Source of the DNA: Gnetum montanum
Taxonomy: Eukaryota; Streptophyta; Gnetopsida; Gnetales; Gnetaceae
Length of the DNA: 64,000 bases
Direction: 5' to 3'
Assembly (NCBI GenBank): GCA_015680685.1
Contig: MNCI01009146.1
Coordinates: 202,558-266,557 of the forward strand
Part shown: positions 47,141 to 58,771 of the stretch, piece after piece
How the letters are laid out: each line of letters begins with the position of its first letter
How positions within the stretch are numbered: the first letter of the stretch is position 1
The notes under the pieces: generated by a model
The model's database searches: none
The model's input: the letters and a program-made list of their open reading frames with translations, nothing else
What the model was told of the DNA's origin: nothing
Program-made: the position numbers and the translations under genes

Positions 47141-49500
47141 ATGATCACAAATGTAACCAACAATTAGAAATTGAAACCCTTAGTTCTTTTTTCTATATAC
47201 CTCTCTCATTTAGTTAAGTTACATCAACGTTTGTTTGTGATCATGGTAGGTTCATTATTTTACTATTATTTTATTCATTAGCTACTTGAGTTTGTTTATG
47301 AGGTTTAACTTGATGTAGATGGAATTTTTAATATTATTTTAATAGTTAAAGCTTGAGAAGTTGGAAAAATTTGTGAAAACGTTTTTATCATAAACCAAAG
47401 GTTTATGACCCCCATGATGGAGAACTAACCTCTAATAGCTAGGGGATCAAAAAAAAAAGTTCATTAGAGAAGTTGTATGGAAGTTATGGCACTCTCAAGT
47501 TTTTTCAACTATAAAAATGGAAAAAACTCCCCTTGGTTTTGGATGAAAATGTGAAAAATTTCTAAGTGTTGATGCATATTTATAGGTCTTTTGTGATGTG
47601 TCGACGCATTGACTGCATCGACAAACATGAGTTTTATGATAAGTTTAGAGTCCAAAGGAAGAAAAAAATTCCTATAATGATGAAAAATCATGGAATAAGG
47701 CATGAGATTGGTTTAGGAAAGAAGATTTGGAGAAAATTTCACATGCCAAATATGGAAAAACTAGATGTTTCTTTGGTAAAATCATGAAATTGAATGCAAA
47801 AGAAGGAATAGGAAGTTTAATGAAACCAGACCAAAGAGTAAGCAAGTGGGTGCTCCCCATAGTAGGCTCACGCCATTAATACCCTTGCATGCCTTCATAC
47901 CTATGAGTTTCTAGGCACCCAGGTGTTGGCAACCATTTGGAATTAGATAGCCAACATTGGGGACCTTCAAGTCTCATGACCTTGGGAGTCATGGGATTGA
48001 AGGTGTTCTTCAAACAAGATTTAGGTGTTTGCTGGTCTTTAACAACACAAAGGCCCAAATACCTCCAAATAAACTCAGTAGTTATAAAACATACTAGAAG
48101 TGAGTATATTTTTGCTATTACAAATGTTGAAATGATTGGGTTATGTATAAAACTATAATCGGCTATTATAAAGAAAATTTGACCAACTTTGTCAAACATT
48201 GTGAGTTGTTGGAGATTCCTATTTTGTTCAATCACTTAATCTATATGGTCCTTATAATACCTACTTGTAATAAATAAAATTTTACAAAAACATTTGAGCA
48301 CAATTTTGCCAATCTACTCCTAATTTCCCCCAATGAGAAAGTTCCATAAGAAAACTAGAAATAAATTGAAATTAAATGGACTTAGAAAGAAGAAGAAGAA
48401 AAGAAAAATTTTGTGAAATCTAAAATATTTAAGCAAGATAAATTAACATGAGGAAACACTTTGCAATAAATTTATTCCTAATTCAATAACTACAAATTGT
48501 TCAAAACTTCTAAGCTCAACAAGTAATTTTATAAAAAAAATCCTATTATACTACCAAAAATGGTTACGAAAATGACACAGTATGAATCTTTATTTTGGCT
48601 AAGTAATAGATGTCAAAGATTGCATTCAACAAAGCTTTCGAAAAATTTGACATTTTCTTGATTAAAATACAAGGCAATAAACTTTAAATATAAAGAAGCT
48701 ATTTTAGTCCCATCAAAATACCAAATATTTTCCTAAATTCTCTATGCTCGAAACATGGCAATTTTGTTAAGACATTACTATTAAATTGCTCTTGAGGCTT
48801 TCAATAACATGAGCTCTTCTATGATAAATCTTAATAGGAGTCTAATATTGAGCAAGAACAGAGCTATAAAAAAAATTAAGACAAATTCCAAAATTAAATT
48901 CCTAGCATGATACTATCCAATCCATTAGCTAAGCAACTAAAACAAAATGGGTAGAAAAAAATTCACAAGATTTAAACAAAGCAGCTAAATTGATGTCTTT
49001 AACAAGTCATCACAAGTAATCTTCAAATGTCTTTTTTCCCAAAAATCCTTCCAAAATCCCCTTTGAATTCTACACTTGAAGCCTTTTTATAGTGGCCTCA
49101 AGGTAGTTACAATCATCATAAGAGGTTAAGGATAATTACAACTATTATGGAGATTATTTATAACCACCATAGATTTAAATACTATAATTGACAAGTGTCT
49201 AGTAGTTACAACTACCATGTAGATTAAGAAGCTATAGTTGATAAGTGTCCCATCTAGTTGCCAAGTAGCCTATTTGGTGGTTAATAACTACCATAATTGA
49301 CAAGTGTTCAATCCATACAGGACTTTGAACAAGTGTCCCATAAATTCCTTTTCTCCTTGAACACTGATTTTTCTTCTTTTGTTACCTTCTTCATTCTTTT
49401 TTGCACATAAATCATATAAAATATACTTCCATCAATGGTTACCACTTAAAACATTTGATGGGAAAACAATGCAGAATTTACAAAGAAAATAGCTTCCTTA
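47140..49500. other. Unassigned, possible old minus-strand LTR at right
   Basis: No coding domain. On the minus strand a TATA-like CTATAAAAAGGC (about 49,083-49,095) lies within sequence carrying repeated GACAAGTGTC/AACTACCAT phrases (49,080-49,330), like the promoter half of an LTR. No partner copy was found. Confidence 0.35.
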
Positions 49501-49539
49501 CAATGTAATGGATTTAAAATAAATAGACTTATGGTTGCA

Positions 49540-50460
49540 CCACCTTGACTTCAGACTTCAGGGTACCATCTAGATCCCTCTCGCCGTAACTTCAACAACT
49601 TTTTTCAGCAACCATTGCCTTTGACAGAATGATCTGCATAAATCTGAGTTGTAGGATTACTGTCGCATCATCCCACGTTGCACCAAAATTAGTATAGTAG
49701 TAAGCCCTGTGATTCCAGCGGCTACATGCCATGATTCAATGCTTTTGCCTCCATGGTAAATGAGTAGTTGCCCAAAATAGTTTGCAATCTCAAGAAGCAA
49801 TATCCCCAAACTCTTTTCGTTTTTGCAAATTTCTATGTCATAGATTTACCTCTGGTAAAATCGTTGCAGAAATTTGAAATAAAGAACGTGTGCCAAGCCC
49901 TACCTCTATTCTTGATTGGTACCTATCACTGTTTCATTGTCTTCTTTGGTGCTACGTTTGAAAACCAATGCTTTGTTGCCACGTACTGCCATTTAGGTTT
50001 TTGCAATGCTGAACAAGTCCCAATTTAAGACTGTGCTTTCTTGATTAATTGAAACATGAGTAGCGTACTGAAGTAGATGCATAGCATAGCAATCATAGGG
50101 CACAAACTTATCTCTTTCTATTATGATTACTGTACCGATAACAGTCTAAGCATAGCTGGCAGCAGTTTTTGTTTATAAAACATCATGGATTTTTTATATT
50201 TTGACATGTTCCTGTTACTTTTCTTGTGTTTTTCCTTCATCCACCAACCCCAATCTTACATAGGCTCCTCCCTTCTCTTTCAAACCAAGCTTTCAAAGAC
50301 TTTGTCTCAGGAAGGAAGCTCTAGATTTACGAAAAGATGGGCTGATGAAATTATTTTGTTACATAAATGTAAGACTACTATTACAAAGCCACTGTATCCA
50401 AGAAACACAGCTCTAGTCCCACTCATATCCTTTCTTTCCTTTCCTATTCATTATCCATAA
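49540..50460. other. Unassigned segment of different composition
   Basis: This stretch has more CpG than the sequence on either side (for example CTCGCCGTAAC, TGTCGCATCATCCCACG, GCCACGTAC), and it has few deamination-like features. A plus-strand frame at 50,185-50,460 starts with a hydrophobic, signal-peptide-like N-terminus (MDFLYFDMFLLLFLCFSF) and a TATAAAA lies just upstream of it. The minus strand has broken frames such as HGGKSIESWHVAAGITG (around 49,700-49,760). I recognise no family. It could be a decayed gene fragment, part of a younger element, or unrelated DNA. Confidence 0.3.
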
Positions 50461-50689
50461 GTAATATAGAGTTATCCATGTTTCTTTGCAACATCAAGTT
50501 TACATTACTTTTGAGATTGGCTATGTTGCTTCCAATGGTTAATTACCTGACTCTTCTTCTTGAGTATTCTTTTAAGCTAGTGAGAAAGTATCTTGTTCTA
50601 TTTAGAAATTTTATCAATGGATTATTTTTAAATCAATTCTGATCCAGTATTAGCTAATGGTATGATCTTTTTTTTGTAGAAGTTGTAAT

Positions 50690-51480
50690 ATGGTATTGAT
50701 TCTTAACCTTGTCTTTTCCTTGTAGATTAATTCTATCTACATCTTTCTCTTGATGAACCTTTTTCTCTTCCTCTTATACTTTGACTACCATTTTCTTCTA
50801 AGTTTGTTTTTTGATCTCTATTATGATAATTGAATCTTCCTTACCTCCCTCTTCCTCTTTAGTTAGTTATGTAGGCTTGATCATCATCGCTAGATTTTTT
50901 GTTACTCTTCATAATTTGTAGGGTTTTGACTTAGGCAACTAATTCATTAATACTGAGCATGTTGAAGTCCATTGAAGAGTAATGTTTTTTTCATCATGTT
51001 TCAAATCAGCTTTAAAAACTTTCTAAACATTTTTCCTATTGGTATATTCACAATCATATTAATCTATTATTCTTAAGCTATCATACATTCTAATAAAGAC
51101 TTTGATTCTTTCATTTCTTCTAGTTTCTAGGATATCAAATATTTATTCATAGATTAATTATTGTAATTCTTAATTTTCAAGCTTCCCTTGTATTTTAATT
51201 AGAGATTATTACACACATATTTTTCAATAGTATAAAGACTATAGCTACCAAAAATAACTTGTGAAATACTAGCAAGTAGCATCATGAGAGCCAAATTGTT
51301 ATTCTTCCTCTTTGTTTCAAATTCTTTGATTTGTAAGCTCATAAAAATTTTTAAATCAAGGATAAATTTGAAAAGTGTTTCAACTATTTTCAAATATTCA
51401 TTATGTTCAAGGAGGCCTTTCATCATCCTTGTTCATAAGTTGAGATCTTGAGATCCATCAAAGATGGTGGAGCATCTAGC
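50690..51480 (-). pseudogene. gag: Minus-strand Ty1/copia gag (Cop-2), decayed
   Basis: Reading leftward from 51,430: MMKGLLEHNEYLKIVE, then KNNNLALMMLLASISQVIF, a LKYKGSLKIKN block and MKESKSLLE. This order fits the copia gag family in which NKKALxxIxxAV precedes a LKxEFE and MKExESVxE segment. A charged Glu/Lys-rich stretch lies near 50,900-50,700. A primer site and LTR lie immediately upstream (to the right), so this is the 5' end of an element whose LTR received the Tat-NA insertion. Pol is not visible further left; the element is truncated near 50,550. Confidence 0.65.
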
Positions 51481-51517
51481 TATGTTTTTTATGCTCATTT
51501 TTGTAGTTGAACTTTGT

Positions 51518-51529
51518 GCTCTAATACCA
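51518..51529 (-). other. Cop-2 primer-binding site
   Basis: The reverse complement is TGGTATTAGAGC, one transition from the initiator tRNA-Met site TGGTATCAGAGC. Confidence 0.8.
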
Positions 51530-51531
51530 AG

Positions 51532-51689
51532 TGAAGGAATCATAAGCAGTGAAAGAATTTCTTGGTTATCTTAACTTCACAAGGAATTAACTAATAAAAT
51601 TTATATTTTTGGAAATCTTAGAAAGTTCTATACAATTTGGAAAAAAAAATATTACAAAAGATATCTAGAAGCAAAGGGTATATTTTGTT
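51532..51689 (-). repeat. Cop-2 5' LTR, inner part
   Basis: On the minus strand ends ...GATTCCTTCA three bases before the primer site. Matches the last ~155 bases of the Cop-1 3' LTR (ATATCTTTTGTA, TTTCTAAGATTTC, AAAAATATAAAT). It is separated from the rest of the LTR (60,172-60,946) by the Tat-NA insertion. Confidence 0.8.
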
Positions 51690-53013
51690 TGAAACACCAC
51701 TAATTTTGGCCTAACACTTTGAAACAAGAACAACTCAGAGCCTCTTGAACTTTTAAAAGGAAAAAATTTGACTAGGGCATGGCACTCACACTAGCTTATC
51801 CTGGACACTCACACTGTGGTCACGCTGCCAGTGTGAGTCCAGCGTGAGCTGCCAAAAGTGGCTCAAAATAGGGCACAATCACCCTCATTTTTCTACTTTT
51901 AGATCACTCTCAAGGTCAGACACAATCAAGAAATCATTGCACTTAAAGAACAGGCTTTAAAAAATTAAAATTTGGTGTAAAAGGTGTCACTTTCAACTCA
52001 TTCATGCTGAGGTCACGTTGGCAGCGTGAGTACTATTCACACCCAAACAAAAGCACATGAAACACATGCTGGGGACACGCCAGGACCAAATCAACTTATG
52101 CTATGAGCCCTAGTGGAACATAGATGCCTCAAACAGCCATAGAACCACTCAAATCAACATCCTGTAGTAGTCAATCCATCAATCAAGCAAGCTAGAGTCA
52201 AATTCTCTTATTATACAGTATCATTTCATTATAAATCTTCATTTGTGATCTTGTCAAACTGCTCCTACGGGTGTATGCTAGCTTGCGTAAGCCAACACAC
52301 ATTGTATGATACAGTGCATCTGGTCAAGAACATAGGCTTCCTACACACAACCAACTCACACATAGCTGTCCATTAGACATGTGTCACTTGATTTGTTTTC
52401 CTCTCATCTCTCATCCATTGATTCCACTCATGAATTCTGCACCCAAGCCTAGCCAAACCCTATAAATACCCTATCAATTCACATAAATGGGGTGGGCAAT
52501 TTTGAAGGTTGATGGCTTAGGAAACTCAAACCAGCAATCCTTGGGCGCTCAGGCACACTTGACTCCTAGCATCCAAGCACTTCTAAAACACATCACATCA
52601 CCTCGAGGATTGGTGCTTAAATTACCATCTACACATGCAACTATGCTTTGACCGATGCACATTTTTTTTAAGCAATACAATACAGTTCATTTTTCTAGCC
52701 ATTATATTGTTTACTCTCTTTTACATTCAGCTTATGTTTTGTTTGCAATACTGTTCTGAATATGCTTTGTTTGCATTTTGTACATTACTATTTACATTTT
52801 GTGCTTCATTAGTTACGATAACCCTAGTGCAAGCCATAGTTTACACTCGGGGAAGTTCTTGGTTGATTTGTGTGCAGATCATCCAAGGCACTCTACCTTT
52901 GTTTCCTTTTCTAGCTTGCGCTCAGGTGAAGGCAAGGTCAGCTATGTCTACCTAACGATCTTTTGATGTTTTTTTTCCCTTCCAGCCTTACACCGACGAT
53001 TTAGGTCAGTACA
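51690..53013 (+). repeat. Tat-NA 5' LTR
   Basis: TGAAACACCACTAATTT...GTACA, about 1,324 bases. Matches 58,772-60,171 throughout. Includes a CACACTG/CAGCGTGAG inverted-repeat cluster (51,800-51,850; 52,010-52,030) and a TATA box at 52,461-52,468. Transcription would start about 30 bases later. Confidence 0.9.
52461..52468 (+). promoter_or_regulatory. TATA box, Tat-NA 5' LTR
   Basis: TATAAATA in CCAAACCCTATAAATACC, conserved in the 3' LTR at 59,620-59,627. Confidence 0.8.
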
Positions 53014-53019
53014 ATAAAT

Positions 53020-53037
53020 TGGCACTAGAAGGAAGGC
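53020..53037 (+). other. Tat-NA primer-binding site
   Basis: TGGCACTAGAAGGAAGGC, seven bases past the LTR end. The form TGGCxCTAGAAGGA is one I associate with Tat-like elements; I cannot name the tRNA with confidence. Confidence 0.6.
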
Positions 53038-53134
53038 TAAACATGTTTTTCATTTAATCAAAATACTAATCACGTTACCTGTTCAAATGCTGCCCAAATC
53101 AAGTGCTAAAACTAACGCTCATGTTGCACACATT

Positions 53135-53490
53135 GGGTTCTAACTCATGTTCACGTTGTGTACACACACTGTCATAATCATGCTCTGCTTGCTAAAGTAA
53201 CCTTATGCTGCTACAGTGTTTTGTGATTGCTACAATGCTCACACTAGGTTCTCACTCATGCTCACATTGTGTACACACGCTATCATATTCATGCTCCACT
53301 TGCTACAGTAACCTTATGTTGCTATAGTGTTTTGCAGTTGCAACAGTACTCACACTGCTATAGTGCTCATGTTGGGTTCTAACTCACGCTTATGCTATGT
53401 ACACACGCTTCCATACTCATGCTCTACTTGCTACAGTAACCTTATGCTGCTATAGTGTTTTGTGACTACTACAGTACTCATGCTACCACA
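53135..53490 (+). repeat. Three tandem ~111-128-bp units in the Tat-NA leader
   Basis: Units start near 53,135, 53,246 and 53,374. Each begins with a GGTTCTMACTCA phrase and contains TGTACACAC, CTTGCTACAGTAACCTTATG and TATAGTGTTTTG. A run of CTACAGTG-type 8-10-mers follows to about 53,535. Lies between primer site and gag, where packaging signals would be expected. Confidence 0.85.
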
Positions 53491-53676
53491 GTGCCACTAC
53501 AATACTGCTACAGTGTCGCTACAGTGTTTTTTAACAAAAACACACAAAACGCATCCATTTCAAAGGTGAATTCATCGCAATTCGCACCTAACTTCAAGCT
53601 GGTCTAAGTACTAACTATTACCAACATGGATCACCTTGTCTAATACATACAATACACACAACACAACGATTTCGAG

Positions 53677-56633
53677 ATGACTTCGTCTTACTCGAGATCA
53701 CCATCTAAGTACGAGTACGAGTTCGTGGCCCTACTTGAACCTGACAGCTCTTGAGGCCTTGCCTCCTCAGAGCAATCACAACACTTGGAGCACATGCCTA
53801 AGGCATTTTCTTCACAATCTACACACATTGGGCCAAGCCCCAAACAATCCAAACACCTTGTACATACAACAGGGCCCAACCCTAGGCAACACAAGTACCT
53901 TATGCCTACACTGGGGCCATGCCCCAACCTCCCCAATCTCAACCCAACATTTACACAGGCACCACATGTGCCATGTCTATTTCACCAGTGCCTCAGGCAC
54001 CTGCTCATCATTCGTCCAGGATGAAATTAAACTATACATGGCCTAGTATGGCCTTAAACTACCAACACATGTCTAGTATGATGCTAAAGTACCAACAACC
54101 ATCTGCCATGACATTAAACTCGCAAAGCCCTGAACCGGTAATCCAACCCTTTACCACACAACCTACGCAAGTCCAGTTAACACAATCAACTGTTGAATCT
54201 ATGAGTTGGGAATAAGTGTCCCAACTCATCCAGACTTTAATAGAGGAAATCAACCAAGTTAAGCTTGCCTCCTCAGACACACCCAAGGTGGTGGACTTTT
54301 ACCGTGATGATCCAATCTGTCCTACGGTCCCACCCCTTACACTACCTGCAGGCTATTCATTGCCACATCTGACAAAATACAATAGTCATAGTAACCCCAA
54401 TACACATATCATCACATTCCACACAGAAGCCATCACGTTGCACTCCTGGCCACATGCCATTCTATGCCTCTTCCCCTTGTTGCTCACTAGCAAAGCTCTA
54501 GATCGGTACCATGCCTTACCCCAAGCTTCCATCGCATCCCTTGAGGACCTCATACACTAATTTGTGACAAGCTTCAGATACAACATCAAACCTAAAGTGA
54601 AACTCAACAAGCTCCTCCATGTCAGACAATGACCCCTAGTACCCATACCACCCTTCCTCCAGCAATGGAGTGCCACATCCAATGAAATGCATGAGCTGAT
54701 CACAAAGACACATCTCTTGGAAATCTTCAAGGATGCAGTCAATGACTTCATCAAGTCAAAACTACTCTACCAAGCCCCAAATTCTCTTGCCCAGGCCTTT
54801 AACCAAGCAAAGGGCATCAAAGAGGTAGCAAGAGCAAGCAATGACCCATCCTACTTGGCCTACAGGAGCCAACACAAAAAACAACAACATGCAAAATAGC
54901 AAATGTAACAACTACAACCAACACAAACAACAAAAATACTGTAGGATACACAAGAAATATCAAACACAACAATCACCTTGCCAATACATGCAGCCAATAG
55001 GCCCATGGCCTCAACACCCCAAGCCGCTAGCTCTAGCTTTGGCACAGCCACACAAGCTGCTCCTAGAAGTGAGCACACCCAACGTAAACACATACCCTTG
55101 CCAAGAAAACCTTCCCAATTGCTAGAACAGTTCCTCAACACTGGTCTAGTCCAACGCAAACACATGTCATATGATGCCTACATACACAACTAGAAACACT
55201 GTGAGTTGGTAAGTCATCCCAATACAACATACAACACATATGTCCCACAACATTTTGACTTGAGTGCATACTACCACTACCGCCAAATGCCTAGACATGA
55301 CACAGACACTTGTCAAACTTTGTAAAATGATTTGCAAAGAATGAAAAAGAAAGGATTGCTCAATGTAGTGCAACCTAGCAGTCATATACCTTCAACGACT
55401 TCCCAAAGCAAGAGACCCTTCATCATAAGGGCAACATCTAACAACCCATTTGGTATGATGTTAAACTACTAGCCACCATCCATTGCGATGTTAAACATAC
55501 AAGTCGCTCTGGTGAAACCCACACCAAGTCCAAGTTCCAACAACTTGACCACATACAAGCAGTGGCAACCCAAGTCAGCAACACCTAAACCAAAAACCAG
55601 CCCTAGCTCTATCCCTAGGCCCACTAAACAGCAACCCTTATGCATTACCCCTCCACAAGAGCTCTACATTATGACTCACATAATAGAGGAGGCTCCCACC
55701 ATGACAAACATAAATGACAACCTCATAGACATACTATCTCATGCACACAATGCATTAAAACATAAGAATGTAATGCCTACCTTGCTCAACCTTGTCTTGA
55801 CATCACCAGAGCATTGCGAAGCACTAATACACATGCTTGCCTCCATCCTAGCCAAAGAAAACATGTCTCCAACTAAAGACACCATTCACATAGCCATTAC
55901 ATCCCTTGTACCACAAGACACAAATACAACGACTCTATCCTTCCAAAATATTGATGTCAAGATCAACCCCAAACAAGGGGAGGTCACACATGCACCTTTG
56001 AATATTAGTGTAAGCATCAGAAAATACATAGTACGTAGAGTACACATTGATGATGGTGCGATAGAAAATGTTGTCACACACTTTATCGTTGAATGACTAG
56101 GCCTAACACACAACATTCAATCGACTGAAATCAAGTCTCTAAACTCCTTTGATGGAGCACGCATATCCATTAAAGGCACAATCCACATCACCTTCACGAT
56201 AGGGAACCAACACCCCACGTTTGCAAACTTTACAGTTATCGACAAGATGCCAGGTTTCAACATGATTCTAGGCAGGCCTTGGCTAGCCCAACTAAGGGCC
56301 ATCTCCTCTCCCATCCACCAAGAAATCTACCTTCCATACTAGGGTGGTCAAGTTATCATCCATGGTGCTAATGTCATCTCTTCAACTAGTCATGACATAG
56401 GCATGGCACAAGCTTTAGAAGAAGAGTTTCTTGGTGGTACACCTACAACAACCAATGCATCGGCTAAGGCTAACACACCCGAATGAGTGGTTGAAGCCAA
56501 TAGCTTCCCAGAGGATCTTAAGCCTTGCACACTCCCTAATCCATGCATGGTTAGGAAGCAAATACATGACCAAGACTTTCCCTTGGCCAAAAATACAGGT
56601 GCTTGCCTACCCTTTGTCTCCACTTGCCATGTA
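53677..56633 (+). pseudogene. gag-pro: Tat-NA gag-protease, one frame with scattered nonsense codons
   Basis: Probable start at ATG 53,677 (MTSSYSRSPSKYEYEF), with one frame change near 53,900-54,000. From 53,919 to the end near 56,633 a single frame is kept, broken by roughly a dozen stops (for example 54,213; 54,558; 54,897; 56,094). Gag core at 54,216-54,899. A Tat-type post-gag block is at about 55,260-55,330 (YHYRQMPRHDTDTC). A helical block at 55,760-55,860 (LLNLVLTSPEHCEALIHML) precedes protease. Protease has the DDG active site at 56,049-56,057 and LGRPWLAQL near 56,270. A repeated peptide (MxLNYQ-type) is encoded at 54,040-54,115 by copies of the downstream minisatellite core. No pol follows. 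Confidence 0.85.
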
Positions 56634-57036
56634 TTTTGACACTCATTTACATCATACTAGCCTATGCGTTTACATTTTGGATGCTCACTTAGATCACGCA
56701 TTTTGCTTTGTTTACACATTTGTCAACTTAGTTTACACATTGCATTTGAAAAACATCAAACATAAAAGAAAAACAATAAAACTACAAAAATACATGGTCT
56801 GTAAAAGCCTTAAACTAGCCTATGGCTCGGAATGGCTTAAAACTACCATTTCTTTTTACGTTGCTTTTCTTTCATTCATACATTTTAACTCTATTTATGA
56901 TAGGTGTTGCTTGATGTTGTTCTCTTTCTAGTTGATTTTTACAGGATCTTGCAAATACATAGCATGACCACGCATGCAACATCACACCTTACACAAGTAA
57001 GGTAAGCACTAGTCTGCTATGACTATAAAATGGCAC
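56634..57036 (+). other. Tat-NA spacer after protease
   Basis: Non-coding, with ACACATTTGT/TTTACAT phrases also seen after the Tat-1 protease (4,190-4,260). Contains two single units of the minisatellite core (56,795-56,850, CCTTAAACTAGCC and GGCTTAAAACTACC). Confidence 0.6.
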
Positions 57037-57640
57037 AACTCGTCCTTGAGTCATGATGTTAAACTAGCACAATAGTCGATCTTGGCATCATAACTTAAAA
57101 CTGATACCACAGAACAGTCCTAGCATCATGACTTAAAACTAATACCACAAAACAGTCTTGGCATCATGACTTAAAATTCATACCATAGAATAGTCTTGGC
57201 ATCATGATTTAAAATTGATACCACAGAACAATCTTGACATCATGACTTAAAACTGATACCACAGAACAGTCTTGACATCATCACTTAAAACTGATACCAC
57301 AAAATAGTCTTGGCATCATGACTTAAAACTGATACCATAGAACAATCCTAGCATCATGACTTAAAACTCATACCACAGAATGTCCTGGACTCATGACAAT
57401 AAACCAACATCATAGAGCTTTGTATGGTATGATGATAAACTGCCACATCTATCAGCCATGACGTAAAACTAGCATCCAGAGTCCACTAAGACTATAAACT
57501 AGTTTGCCTCTTCACAGTCCACCATGACTATAAACTAGCAATGCACTATCCGCTATGATGCTAAACTAGTGTCGTCCAAAGGGTCATGATGTGAAACTAA
57601 CCCACAACAGTCCGCTAAGACTATAAATTGGTGACATCAT
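57037..57640 (+). repeat. 37-39-bp minisatellite of Tat-NA, about 9 clear units plus degenerate ones
   Basis: Units containing GGCATCATGACTTAAAACTG, then ATACCACAGAACAGTCTT, recur with starts near 57,047, 57,088, 57,126, 57,163, 57,201, 57,240, 57,279, 57,316, 57,353 and 57,391. Then come looser copies with CTATGACTATAAACTAG to about 57,640. Same relative position and core as the 33-bp array of Tat-1. Confidence 0.9.
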
Positions 57641-58756
57641 TGATGGCCAAGAAAAACTTGAAAAGATGTATTGCTGCAATTGCCTATTCATGTTCCATAA
57701 AGACTTTCTGCATTATTTTTCTCATGGACCCCAATGAGGCTTGTGTTGTTCATGATTCTATCTGCTTTGAAAATTGCATGTGGTGGCTCCATCTCCTTGT
57801 TTAAAGTGCTTAGTTAACTGATTCATTTGTGTTTTTCTTGTCTTCTTGGAGTTTTGTTTGTAGAATGACATGTCTGAGGTGTTCGTGCATAGATGCACTT
57901 CATCATGATGACAAGGTATCACATTCTTCCTTATGCATGTAACTTGGTTAATCAATCCATTCATAAGTACATTACTAACTCCTGATAGATTCTCTATTTT
58001 TCCATCATGCCCCCTTAATACATTCTACTCATCCCAAAGCTCTTGATACACTATTGCACATTGTGACTCTCTAAGCAGTTGCAATGCAAAACACAATATA
58101 CGATACATGATACAAAATGCAAGTGCTCAAACACAAGCATAGCACTAAAAGCAAGCTCTTTCAAAAAGACAAAAGAAAACAAAAACAAAAAAAATAAACA
58201 AAAAAAAGAACAAAAAGGTCAAAGAGAAAAATTCACAAAAAAGGTCTTCATGACCCTGTTGACATCATAAACAAAAGACTAGTGGCCATTCTCATACAAG
58301 CCCCAGGTGAGAAGGCAATTATCTTGAAAATTAGTTACACTCGTGTCTCAAAGAGACCATGTCACACATCGTCGCATGGCTTTGGCTATTTACAATGGGC
58401 CATATAAACACTCTATAAGAGTCCCATTTCTCTAAAGAATGCACTTCCTATGTCTTGGTTTTGAGTCTGCTGAAAACCAGCTACGAACAAGGACTAGAGA
58501 TACAGCTCATTTATGTGAGAGTATTTCCTCTCCCATAATCCTAGTAGCAATTATAACCCTTGATCAACTATTGGATTCCCCTGGTTACAACAAATCCCCT
58601 CACATCTTGAACTACATTCCCTCAATCCCATGTACTTTTGAAAAATTATGCGATGATGCCCAATCATGGGTCGACGATTAATGCTTGGTGCTTGGTTGTT
58701 CATGGTGTTTTGCACTTCTTTGTCGATGCCTCTCGAGTGGATTCCTCTAGATGTTA
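57641..58756 (+). other. Tat-NA 3' untranslated region
   Basis: No transposon domain. An A-rich purine run lies at 58,150-58,235. A short frame at 58,439-58,681 has no recognisable family. A segment near 57,840 resembles the 3' region of Tat-1. Confidence 0.55.
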
Positions 58757-58771
58757 ACAAATAGGGGCCAA
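58757..58771 (+). other. Tat-NA polypurine tract
   Basis: ACAAATAGGGGCCAA directly before the 3' LTR. Confidence 0.8.

Noticed and set aside
56431-56931. Plus-strand open frame of 166 codons after the Tat-NA protease
   Set aside because: Its first half overlaps the gag-pro frame in another phase, and the rest covers the non-coding spacer; no domain seen.
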